A stretch of 64,000 nt of DNA from JAGVSZ01 sp963716855 (GTDB lineage: Bacteria > Pseudomonadota > Gammaproteobacteria > Burkholderiales > SG8-39), in NCBI GenBank assembly GCA_963716855.1, contig CAVQUV010000025.1, forward strand, positions 42,565 to 106,564. Direction: 5' to 3'. The position numbers were made by a program, and so were the translations under genes. Each line of letters begins with the position of its first letter. The first letter of the stretch is position 1. Under the pieces are notes generated by a model. That model had not been told where the DNA came from. It searched no databases and saw nothing but the letters and a program-made list of their open reading frames with translations. This document shows positions 32,496-39,963 of the stretch, in pieces.

Positions 32496-32628
32496 CAGAT
32501 CCAGGTCCTCGAGCGCGGCTGGAGCGCTGTACGACGCAAGGGGGCGAGGCCCCCTTGCAATCCCCCAAGTCGGCGCGCTCGACGAGAGCATGATCCCACG
32601 CCAGATCCAGGTCCTCGAGCGCGGCTGG
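32496..32628. repeat. 27-bp direct repeat flanking a strong hairpin at the MBL gene start
   Basis: Codons 5-13 of the MBL hydrolase gene (32602-32628) are repeated exactly at 32496-32522. Between them lies GCAAGGGGGC-GAG-GCCCCCTTGC, a perfect 10-bp stem with a 3-base loop (about 32536-32558). It looks like a duplicated gene start with a palindromic element inserted between the copies. Confidence 0.75.
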
Positions 32629-33504
32629 TTGTCGTGCAACAACGTCCTGCTCGCCGGCGGCGGCGGGGTGACGCTGGTCGACTCGGGCTACGGCGATCAC
32701 GTTCCCCAGACGCTCGCGCTGCTCGACCGCGCGCTCGCGGGTCGGCCGCTCACCTGGCTCGTCAACACGCACTGCCACTCCGATCACATGGGCGGCAATC
32801 ATGCGGTACAGGAGAAGTTCGGCTGCCGCACGACCATCCCCGTGGGCGAAGCGCCGCTCATCGACGCCTGGGACGAGGAGGCGCTGATCCTCGGCTTCGC
32901 CGACCAGCGCGCCGACCGGTTTCGTTACGACGACACGCTCGCGCCGGGGGCGACCTTCCGCATGGGCGATCTCGACTGGCAGGCGCTCGCGGCGCCCGGC
33001 CACGATCCGCACGCGCTCATGTTCTACGCACCGGCGGAGCGCGTGCTGATCGCGGGCGATGCGCTGTGGGAGGACGGCTTTGGCGTGATCTTCCCGGCGC
33101 TGTTCGGCGACACGCATGCGCTCGTGCAGACGCGCTCGACGCTCGACGCTATTGCGCGGCTCGACCCGCGCACCGTGATCCCGGGCCACGGTCCGGTGTT
33201 CGACCGCGTCGTCCCCGCGCTCGAGCGCGCGTACAGCCGGCTGGAGGGCTTCGAGCGCGACCTCACGCGCCTCGCGCGCCACACCGCCAAGGTCATGATC
33301 GTGTTCGCGCTGCTGCAGAAGGGCCGGATGGCGATCGCCGCGCTGCCGCGCTACTGCGAGACCGTCGGCATCCTCCGCCATCTCAACCGCGAGTTCCTCG
33401 GCATGACCCCCGAGGCGATGGCCGCGTGGCTGGTCGAGGACCTCGAGCGGGCGCGTGCGGTGGGGCGGGAGAGCGGCTATCTTGTGGCGCGGGTTGTTGC
33501 ATGA
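32590..33504 (+). CDS. MBL-fold metallo-hydrolase
   Basis: 304 residues of metallo-beta-lactamase fold: VTLVDSGYGDH, the metal motif NTHCHSDHMGGN, APGHDPHALMF, LIAGDALWEDG and IPGHGPVF, followed by a C-terminal helical region (about 60 residues) as in the glyoxalase II/YflN-like group. All main metal ligands are present. The ATG at 32590 is preferred; the duplicated copy upstream has lost the reading frame through the inserted hairpin. Confidence 0.88.
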   Translation: MIPRQIQVLERGWLSCNNVLLAGGGGVTLVDSGYGDHVPQTLALLDRALAGRPLTWLVNTHCHSDHMGGNHAVQEKFGCRTTIPVGEAPLIDAWDEEALILGFADQRADRFRYDDTLAPGATFRMGDLDWQALAAPGHDPHALMFYAPAERVLIAGDALWEDGFGVIFPALFGDTHALVQTRSTLDAIARLDPRTVIPGHGPVFDRVVPALERAYSRLEGFERDLTRLARHTAKVMIVFALLQKGRMAIAALPRYCETVGILRHLNREFLGMTPEAMAAWLVEDLERARAVGRESGYLVARVVA

Positions 33505-33543
33505 ACGGGTACGGGCCTAGCTGAACGGCGGCTGAAAAGCGGT

Positions 33544-33630
33544 TCGTCGCCCCGGCGAAAGCCGGGGCCCAGGAAAGCTGGACGTCGATCGACCACTCGC
33601 TTCCTGGATGCCGGCTTGCGCCGGCATGAC
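33544..33630. repeat. Dispersed palindromic intergenic repeat (copy 3)
   Basis: GTCGCCCCGGCGAAAGCCGGGGCCCAGG and CCTGGATGCCGGCTTGCGCCGGCATGAC are imperfect inverted copies, each with its own hairpin, in the gap between convergent genes. The layout matches copies at 406 and 29524. It could serve as a terminator for both genes. Confidence 0.7.
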
Positions 33631-33638
33631 AGGATCGC

Positions 33639-34097
33639 TCAGATCTGCAGCCGCTCGATCCGCGCGCGGGCCGTCCCGCCGTCGATCTCCAGGAACCCCA
33701 CCGACACCGGCAGCGTGAAGCGCCGGGGCCCCGCGCTGCCGGGGTTGACGTAGAGCACCCCGTCGCGCGTCTCGATCGCCGGCCGGTGCGAGTGGCCGGA
33801 GATCACCACCCCCAGTCCGCCGGCGGCGGGATCGATCGCGAGCAGCGCGACCTCGTGAATCACGTGAATCGCGACGCCGCCGAGCTCGACGGTCTCGGTG
33901 TCCCGGATCGCGCGCGCCCACGCGCCGCCGTCGTTGTTGCCGCGCACGACCGTCAGCGGCGCGATCGCCCGGAGCGCTTCGAGGATCGCGGGTGCGCCGA
34001 TGTCGCCCGCGTGCAGGATGTGGCTCGAGCCGCGTAGCGCGTCGAGCGCCTCGGGGCGCATGAGGCCGTGCGTGTCGGAGATCAGGCCGATACGCAT
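33639..34097 (-). CDS. YfcE/MJ0936-type metallophosphoesterase
   Basis: About 152 residues of calcineurin-like phosphoesterase: MRIGLISDTHG (first metal motif), ILHAGDIG, VRGNNDGG, VISGHSHRP and VNPGSAGPRRF, all in family order. Such enzymes are phosphodiesterases of unclear physiological substrate. The ATG at 34097 is chosen because the family begins exactly there; an in-frame ATG 18 bases upstream exists. Confidence 0.88.
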   Translation of the reverse strand: MRIGLISDTHGLMRPEALDALRGSSHILHAGDIGAPAILEALRAIAPLTVVRGNNDGGAWARAIRDTETVELGGVAIHVIHEVALLAIDPAAGGLGVVISGHSHRPAIETRDGVLYVNPGSAGPRRFTLPVSVGFLEIDGGTARARIERLQI

Positions 34098-34148
34098 AGG
34101 TAGTGGCGCGGCCATGGCGGCATCTACGGGCGGGTGTTACCCGTGTTC

Positions 34149-34820
34149 CTAGAACACGGCCCCGGCCGCGCCACGAAAATCGGTCGGAGCCGGCTGGCCT
34201 CTCTTCCGTGCCCTTTCCCGGGCGATCTCGTGATCCATGTCGGCAGGGATGAACTGGACCTTCTTTCCCAATCGTCTTGCTGCAGTCAGCTCGTCTCGCG
34301 ACACCTCCCCGCCGCCGATTGCGATCATCGCATCGCTGCTTTCGACCATGGCTGTCGAGGTGGGGGACAGTCGCTCGGTGCCCGGGATGAATCCGCCCCA
34401 AGTCGCATCTCTTACGTAGAAGACAACGTCGACGCAGGGGGACAGCTTGACGTTGTTTTCCTTCGCTTGGGTCGAGACGATCCCTGCGGTCAGAAATCCC
34501 CTTTGCTTTGCGGTCGCGTAGACGGCGCCGATGCCCTCGGGAGTGGCTCCAATGTTCACGATCGTGGCTTTCGGGTCATACACGTCGAGGATTCGGTTAG
34601 CGTGCTCGAGCATCGCCGCCTTGTTCTCATACTCGGCGGCCGAGTAGCCCAGGAAGGTCAGGACTTTCATTTTCTTGCCCTTGAAGAAGGAGCGGATCTC
34701 TCCAGGGGTTGCCTCTCTAAGAGTCGACGGCGGGTCGCAGCTCTGCGCGATGGGTGCGAACAGCAATGCAAGCAAGGACACTGAAGAAGCGATTTGGCCC
34801 TTCAACTTTGCGTGCGCCAT
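34149..34820 (-). CDS. Exported SLOG/LOG-like protein of unknown function
   Basis: 223 residues with a Sec-type signal (MAHAKLKGQIASSVSLLALLFAPIAQSC; the Cys could also be a weak lipobox). The rest resembles a Rossmann-like SLOG fold: MKVLTFLGYSA, VNIGATPEGIGAVYATAKQRGFLTAGIV, ESSDAMIAIGGGEVSRDELTAARRLGKKVQFIPA. The GGG-x3-DEL segment sits where LOG proteins have their nucleotide-binding GGxGT-x2-E. LOG-fold proteins are normally cytoplasmic. GC content is clearly lower than in flanking genes. AAGGAA precedes the ATG at 34820. Confidence 0.65.
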   Translation of the reverse strand: MAHAKLKGQIASSVSLLALLFAPIAQSCDPPSTLREATPGEIRSFFKGKKMKVLTFLGYSAAEYENKAAMLEHANRILDVYDPKATIVNIGATPEGIGAVYATAKQRGFLTAGIVSTQAKENNVKLSPCVDVVFYVRDATWGGFIPGTERLSPTSTAMVESSDAMIAIGGGEVSRDELTAARRLGKKVQFIPADMDHEIARERARKRGQPAPTDFRGAAGAVF

Positions 34821-35109
34821 GATCGGGATTCCTTGCTTCCGGTAAAGGGCTAAGAGGCTGTAGAAGAGTAGCGACGGATTCGGCACCTCATCGAGACTGA
34901 CTGCATTCTATAGGTCGCTCGCGGGCTCGCCAGACATTGGCCCGAGGTGTCAACTAGATCGGGGCAAGTGCAACGTCCCGTCGAATCGCTCTTCTGACAC
35001 CCCGTGGCCGCGCCGAGGTGCCCCACGCCCACCCGCACCGCCCGCCGAGCTCGGGCATTGACCTCCGCCCCGCCGCCCTCATGTAAAGTCCGGCCGACCT
35101 CCGACCACC

Positions 35110-35739
35110 ATGTTCCGCTCGATCCCGCCCGTCACCCGCGTGCTGATCATCGCGAACGTCGCGATCTTCTGCGCACAGCTCCTGCTCGGCGACCGGTTCG
35201 TCGCCGCGTTCGCGCTCTGGCCGCTCGGCTCCGCGACGGCGCTCGGCTCCGAATCGGGCGCGGGCTTCAACCTGTGGCAGCTCGTCACCTACGCCTTCCT
35301 GCACGGCAACACCCTGCACCTCTTCTTCAACATGTTCGCCCTGTACATGTTCGGCGGAGAGATCGAGCGCGTGTTCGGGCCGCGGCGCTATCTCCAGTAC
35401 TACTTCGTCGCGGTGATCGTCGCCGCGATCACGCAGCTCGTCGTGTCGGGGGTCGGGAGCGCCACGCCGTACCCCACCGTCGGGGCGTCGGGGGGCGTGT
35501 TCGGGCTGCTGCTCGCGTTCGGGATGCTGTTCCCGCGCCGCATGATCATGCTGATCTTCCCGCCGATCCCGATGCCGGCCTGGCTGTTCGTGACGGTCTA
35601 CGGCGCGCTCGAGCTGTACCTGGGCGTGACCGGGACGTCGCAGGGCGTCGCGCACTTCGCGCACCTCGGCGGCATGCTCGGCGGGTGGCTGCTGCTGCGC
35701 CGCTGGCGCCGGCAGGCGGCGCAGCGCGGCGGCTGGTGA
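35110..35739 (+). CDS. Rhomboid-family intramembrane serine protease
   Basis: 209 residues with six hydrophobic segments. Catalytic Ser127 is in GASGGVFG and the His is probably H185 in GVAHFAHLGGMLGG; LHGNTLHLFFNMFALYMFG is the conserved HxxxN region of TM2. It cleaves membrane proteins within the bilayer. The roughly 290-bp gap upstream holds the lower-GC promoter region of the divergent SLOG-like gene and nothing else I can name. Confidence 0.92.
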   Translation: MFRSIPPVTRVLIIANVAIFCAQLLLGDRFVAAFALWPLGSATALGSESGAGFNLWQLVTYAFLHGNTLHLFFNMFALYMFGGEIERVFGPRRYLQYYFVAVIVAAITQLVVSGVGSATPYPTVGASGGVFGLLLAFGMLFPRRMIMLIFPPIPMPAWLFVTVYGALELYLGVTGTSQGVAHFAHLGGMLGGWLLLRRWRRQAAQRGGW

Positions 35740-35747
35740 CGCGGAGG

Positions 35748-36578
35748 CTACTTCACGCGCAGCGCGCGCCAGGGATAGGTGCGGCCGTCGGGCGCGGAGA
35801 CCTGCCCGACGATGCGGTCCGAAGAGGCGTTGCCCTGGAACCGGATCGCGCCCCCGGCCGGATCGTCGATCCGGAACGCGACGTAGCGCCCCTTCACCTC
35901 CGAGCGCTCGATCGGCCGCGCCGCGCCGTCGATGCGCGCGACGCCCCCGAGGTTCTGGAACGCCTGCTCGAGCTCCAGCTCGATTTCCATCGACCCGTCG
36001 CCGACCGGCACGCGCGTCTCCCATCTTCCGGCGAGCTGCGCCGGGATGATCCAGAGGAAGAGCGTGCTCGTCTTGCGCAGCCCGATCTTCTTCTCCGGCG
36101 CCGCCACCTCGATCTTCGCGTCGGGTGCCCACTCGCCCATGTCCCAGTCGTGCGACACCACGCGCGCACCGGCGCGCAGCTCGGCGAGGAGCCGCGGCCG
36201 CAGCCGGAGGTTGAACTCGGGCAGCAGGTACATCGTGACCACCGTCGCCGCGCTCAGGTCGGTCTCGAAGATGTCCTCTTTCAGGAAGCGTGCGCGGTCG
36301 GCGACGCCGGCCTTCGCCGCGTTGTCGGTGCTCTCCTTGATGAGGTAGTTGTCGTAGTCGATGCCGACGCCGCGCGTGCCGTACTGCTTCGCCGCGGTGA
36401 TCACGATGCGGCCGTCGCCCGACCCGAGGTCGATCAGGAAATCGTTGCCGCGCACGCCCGCGAGCTCGAGCATCGCCTCGACGACGTTCTGCGGCGTCTG
36501 GACGTACGGCACCTCCTCCCCGCGCCCGGCCGTCGCCGCGAGCAGCAACAGCGCGCACACCAGCCGCGCGGCGGTCAC
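35748..36578 (-). CDS. Exported class I methyltransferase, tandem copy 1
   Basis: 276 residues. The N-terminus (AARLVCALLLLAATAGRGEE) looks like a Sec signal. Then comes the family-specific VPYVQTPQNVVEAMLELAGV, SAM motif I FLIDLGSGDGRIVITAAKQYG, and VTMYLLPEFN with VVSHDWDMGEWAPD. A C-terminal beta-rich region of about 110 residues (LFLWIIPAQLAGRWE...YPWRALRVK) has no match I know. Homologous along its full length to the two genes upstream. The GTG at 36578 overlaps the previous stop (GTGA). Export is odd for a SAM enzyme; the substrate is unknown. Confidence 0.8.
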   Translation of the reverse strand: MTAARLVCALLLLAATAGRGEEVPYVQTPQNVVEAMLELAGVRGNDFLIDLGSGDGRIVITAAKQYGTRGVGIDYDNYLIKESTDNAAKAGVADRARFLKEDIFETDLSAATVVTMYLLPEFNLRLRPRLLAELRAGARVVSHDWDMGEWAPDAKIEVAAPEKKIGLRKTSTLFLWIIPAQLAGRWETRVPVGDGSMEIELELEQAFQNLGGVARIDGAARPIERSEVKGRYVAFRIDDPAGGAIRFQGNASSDRIVGQVSAPDGRTYPWRALRVK

Positions 36579-37405
36579 GGAGCCCTCCGCCGCACCGCGC
36601 GCCATCGTGCCCCGCCGTTGAGGTCGCCGCTCATCGAGTCGCCGTCGATCCGGCCGGCGTAGTCGCCCGCGAACGGTGCGGACCCGGGCACGATGAAGCG
36701 GATCTCGGTGCCGTGCAGGGCCGCGAGCTCGAGCGCCACGCGCGCTCCGTCGCCGGCGGCCGCGCCGCCGATCTGCTGATAGGCCTGGTCGATGGCGAGG
36801 CGGAACGACGTGCCGTCGCCCTCGCGCACGACCTCCCACTCGCCGGCGACGCGCGCCGGCACGTACCAGAGGTACAGCCAGCGCTCCGAGTGCGACGCGG
36901 ACCAGTCGTCGGAGGCATCGACGTTGATCCGCGCATCCGGGCGCCAGTCGCCGACCGCGAAGCGATGCGCCACGACGCGCGACCCGGGGCGCATCTCGGC
37001 GAGGATCTTGGGCAGGAGCTTGCGGTTCGTCTCGGGGAGGAGGTAGAGCGTGAGCACCGTCGCCTCGCGCAGGTCGGCGTCGAACAGGTCGCGCGCGACG
37101 AACCGCACCCGCCCGGCGACCCCGGCTTTCGCGGCCTTCTCCTGCGCCTCGGCGATCAGCGTGCGGTCGATCTCGACGCCGAGGCCGCGCGCGCCGAACT
37201 GCTTCGCGGCGGCGATAACGATGCGCCCGTCGCCCGAGCCGAGGTCGACGACGAGATCGTTCGGACCGACTTCGGCGAAGGCGAGCATGCGCTCGACGAT
37301 CGAGTGCGGCGTCGGGACGTAGGGATCGTAGCCGACGTCGTAGGTGTACCCGTGCGCGACGGCGATCGCGAGCGCCATGGCAACGAGGGCAACGGCCCGG
37401 CGCAT
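36575..37405 (-). CDS. Exported class I methyltransferase, tandem copy 2
   Basis: 276 residues with a signal-like N-terminus (MRRAVALVAMALAIAVAHGY). Then come YVPTPHSIVERMLAFAEVG, SAM motif I LVVDLGSGDGRIVIAAAKQFG, LTLYLLPETN and VVAHRFAVGDWRPD, which differs from the SHDW motif of the other copies. The same C-terminal beta-rich region follows. It lies 3 bases after the third copy's stop and is coupled to the first copy. The three paralogues appear to be a single operon-borne amplification. Confidence 0.8.
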   Translation of the reverse strand: MRRAVALVAMALAIAVAHGYTYDVGYDPYVPTPHSIVERMLAFAEVGPNDLVVDLGSGDGRIVIAAAKQFGARGLGVEIDRTLIAEAQEKAAKAGVAGRVRFVARDLFDADLREATVLTLYLLPETNRKLLPKILAEMRPGSRVVAHRFAVGDWRPDARINVDASDDWSASHSERWLYLWYVPARVAGEWEVVREGDGTSFRLAIDQAYQQIGGAAAGDGARVALELAALHGTEIRFIVPGSAPFAGDYAGRIDGDSMSGDLNGGARWRAVRRRAP

Positions 37406-37408
37406 CGC

Positions 37409-38233
37409 TTAGCGCACCGCCCGCCACGTGCCCGTGGTGCCGTCCGCCCGCGCGACGCGGCCGGACATCGCGTTGCCGTCCGCGGTCCCCTCGTAGCGCC
37501 CCGCGAACGGCGTCGCACCGGTGACGGTGAACGCGAGCCCCGTGCCGTCCGCGCGCCCGCCCTGCAGGGTCGCCGAGTCCAGCGTCCCCTCGAAGAACTG
37601 GTAGCGCTGTCGGAGTGCGAGCGTCGCGGTCTGCGCGCCGGGCAGCGTGGTCTCGACGCGCCATTGGCCCTGGACGCGCGCCGGCACGACCCACATGAAC
37701 ACCTTGCTCTCGCGGCTGATGCCCACCGCCTTGTCCGGGGCAGGCATGGTCTCCTGGTGGTCCGGCGGCCAGTCGCCGAGATCCCAGTCGTGCGACACGA
37801 CGCGCGCCCCCGGGCGCAGCTGCTCGAGGATGCGCGGTGCGAGCTTGATGTTGAGCTCGCGGAAGAGGTACAGCGTCAGCACGGTCGCCGGCCGGAGGTC
37901 GGTCTGGAAGAGATCCTGCTCGACGAACTTCGCCCGGTCGCCCACGCCGTTGCGCCGCGCGTACCAGTTCGCCTGCGTCACCAGGCTGGGCTCGATCTCG
38001 ATGCCCAGCCCCCGTGCGCCGTATTTCTTCGCAGCGGTGATGACGATGCGCCCGTCGCCCGCGCCGAGGTCGATCACGAAATCCTCGGGACCGACCTTGG
38101 CGAGCTGGAGCATCCGGTCGACCACCGACTGCGGCGTCGGGAAGTACGGCGCGTCCCGGGGCGGCGGCGAGTCGCTTTGCGCGACCGCGGCCGCCGCGAC
38201 GAGCATTCCGGCCAGCGCGACCACGGCCCTCAT
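37409..38233 (-). CDS. Exported class I methyltransferase, tandem copy 3
   Basis: 274 residues with a clear Sec signal (MRAVVALAGMLVAAAAVAQS). Then come PYFPTPQSVVDRMLQLAKVG, SAM motif I FVIDLGAGDGRIVITAAKKYG, LTLYLFRELN and VVSHDWDLGDWPPD, and the C-terminal region shared with the other copies. The GxGDGRI motif resembles DOT1-like/protein methyltransferases. The ATG at 38233 overlaps the crotonase stop (ATGA), so all three copies are expressed behind the CoA module. Confidence 0.8.
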   Translation of the reverse strand: MRAVVALAGMLVAAAAVAQSDSPPPRDAPYFPTPQSVVDRMLQLAKVGPEDFVIDLGAGDGRIVITAAKKYGARGLGIEIEPSLVTQANWYARRNGVGDRAKFVEQDLFQTDLRPATVLTLYLFRELNIKLAPRILEQLRPGARVVSHDWDLGDWPPDHQETMPAPDKAVGISRESKVFMWVVPARVQGQWRVETTLPGAQTATLALRQRYQFFEGTLDSATLQGGRADGTGLAFTVTGATPFAGRYEGTADGNAMSGRVARADGTTGTWRAVR

Positions 38234-39084
38234 TTCGCGTCGCCCGCCGCGCGGCCCTCGGGAATCGGCTTGCCGCTGTCGCGCCATTCGACGGCGGCGT
38301 GGAAGCCGTGCGCCTCGGCGTGGCGCTTGAACCACATCCCCTCGGGGGTGTGCCGGGTGATGCCGTCGAAGAGCGTCGCGATCATCTGCGTGCTGGCGAG
38401 CCCCATGTTCTCGTAGGCCTGGTTGATCATCAGCTTCTGCATCATGAGCTGGTTCCGGGGCACCGCGCTCATCCGCTCGGCGAGCGCGTTCACCTCGGCG
38501 TCGAGCAGGTCCTCGGGCACGGCTTCGTAGACGAGCCCCCAGGCCTTGGCGGTCCGGCCGTCGATCGTGTCGCCGGTGAGGAGCATGCGCTTCGCCTTCT
38601 CGGCGCCGAGGCGGTACACCCACATCGCGGTGGTCGGGCAGCCCCACACGCGCGCCGGCATGTAGCCGATGCGCGCGTCCTCGGCCATGACCACGATGTC
38701 CGCGCACAGCGCAATGTCCGACCCGCCCGCGACCGCGTAGCCGTGCACCTTGCAGAGCACCGGCTTGTAGCTGCGCCAGATCGAGAAGAAGTCGTCCGTG
38801 AAGCCCTTCATGATCCGGTAGTCCTGCATCGGATCCCAGGGCATGTCCTGGATGAGCGGGGTCTCGCCTTCCGCGTACTGCTTCAGGTCGTAACCGGCGC
38901 AGAACGCGCGCCCCGCGCCCGCGAGCACGATCACGTGCACGGCATCGTCGGCATTGGCCTGCTCGACCGCGCGGCGGATCTCGCCCGGCATCGCCGCGTT
39001 GATCGCGTTCAACCGCTCGGGGCGGTTCAGGGTGATGCGCGCGATGCGGTCTTGCCGGTCGTACTTGAGCGTCGTGTAGGTCAT
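38230..39084 (-). CDS. Enoyl-CoA hydratase/isomerase family protein
   Basis: 284-residue crotonase with oxyanion-hole motifs AFCAGYDLKQYAEG and GYAVAGGSDIALCADIVVMAED, then RIGYMPARVWGCPTTAMWVYRLG. The catalytic Glu pair of classical hydratases is not obvious, so another crotonase reaction is possible. It sits between a CitE-like lyase and the exported methyltransferases in a minus-strand operon; the former suggests breakdown of a branched dicarboxyl- or hydroxyacyl-CoA. Confidence 0.87.
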   Translation of the reverse strand: MTYTTLKYDRQDRIARITLNRPERLNAINAAMPGEIRRAVEQANADDAVHVIVLAGAGRAFCAGYDLKQYAEGETPLIQDMPWDPMQDYRIMKGFTDDFFSIWRSYKPVLCKVHGYAVAGGSDIALCADIVVMAEDARIGYMPARVWGCPTTAMWVYRLGAEKAKRMLLTGDTIDGRTAKAWGLVYEAVPEDLLDAEVNALAERMSAVPRNQLMMQKLMINQAYENMGLASTQMIATLFDGITRHTPEGMWFKRHAEAHGFHAAVEWRDSGKPIPEGRAAGDAK

Positions 39085-39093
39085 CGCAGCTCC

Positions 39094-39951
39094 TCAGCGT
39101 CGTGCCAGGGCGAGCACGCGCCGCGCCGCCTTCACGACCGGCCCCTCCAGCATCTTGCCCTCGAACTCCACCGCGTTGCCGCCCGCCTGTTCCAGCGCGG
39201 CGATCATCCGCGTCGCGCGATCGACCTCGGCCGCGGTCGGTGTGAAGGCGTCCACGATCGGCGCGACCTGCTTCGGGTGGATCGCGAGCTTGCCGGTGAA
39301 GCCGAGCGCCTTGACCCGCTGGCAATCGGTGCGCAGGGCCGCCGCGTCGTCGAGCGCGAGATGCGGCACGTCGAGGAGCCCCAGCCCGGCACTCGCGGCC
39401 GCCTGGACGAGGCGCGAGCGGCCGTAGAGCAGCGGCTCCCAGGCAAGCTCGGCGCGCAAGTCCGCGGCGAGGTCGACGCCGCCGAACGCGAGGACGCGCA
39501 CCCGCGGGTCCGCCTGCGCAATTTCCATCGCCGCCTCGAGCCCGCGCGCCGACTCGATCAGGCAGACGAGACCGATCGCCGCCTGCGCGCCTTCGAGATG
39601 GCGCGCATAGAGCCGGACCTCGAACGCCGACTCGACCTTGGGGACCATCACGAAGTCGGGCACGACACCCGAAGAGGCGAGTGCATCGAGATCCCGCAGG
39701 CCGGGGCCGGTGTGGATGTTGTTCACCCGCAGCCCCTTGAGCTGCTGCGGTCCGAGGCCGGCGCGAAAGTCGCCGCGGAAGTGCTCGATCAGGATGGCGC
39801 GCGCCTCGTCCTTCGCCGGCGCGGCGACGGCGTCCTCGAGGTCGAGGATCAGCGCGTCGGCGCCGGTGGCGGCGGCCTTCGCGAAGCGCTCGGCGCGATT
39901 GCCGGGCGTGAAGAGAAGCGCGCGGCAGTGAGCAAGGTCGGTTCGGGGCAT
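39094..39951 (-). CDS. HpcH/HpaI-CitE family CoA-ester lyase
   Basis: 285 residues of TIM-barrel lyase: RALLFTPGNRAERFAKAAATGADALILDLEDAVA at the N-terminus (substrate loop and metal Glu-Asp), LRVNNIHTGPGLRDLDAL, VPKVESAF and LIESARGLEAAMEIA with the metal Glu, and FGGVDLAADLRAE. It belongs with citramalyl-CoA/malyl-CoA lyases. The adjoining MaoC hydratase suggests a mesaconyl-CoA to citramalyl-CoA to acetyl-CoA plus pyruvate route, but this is inference. Confidence 0.87.
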   Translation of the reverse strand: MPRTDLAHCRALLFTPGNRAERFAKAAATGADALILDLEDAVAAPAKDEARAILIEHFRGDFRAGLGPQQLKGLRVNNIHTGPGLRDLDALASSGVVPDFVMVPKVESAFEVRLYARHLEGAQAAIGLVCLIESARGLEAAMEIAQADPRVRVLAFGGVDLAADLRAELAWEPLLYGRSRLVQAAASAGLGLLDVPHLALDDAAALRTDCQRVKALGFTGKLAIHPKQVAPIVDAFTPTAAEVDRATRMIAALEQAGGNAVEFEGKMLEGPVVKAARRVLALARR

Positions 39952-39963
39952 GGGGACGGTGGT

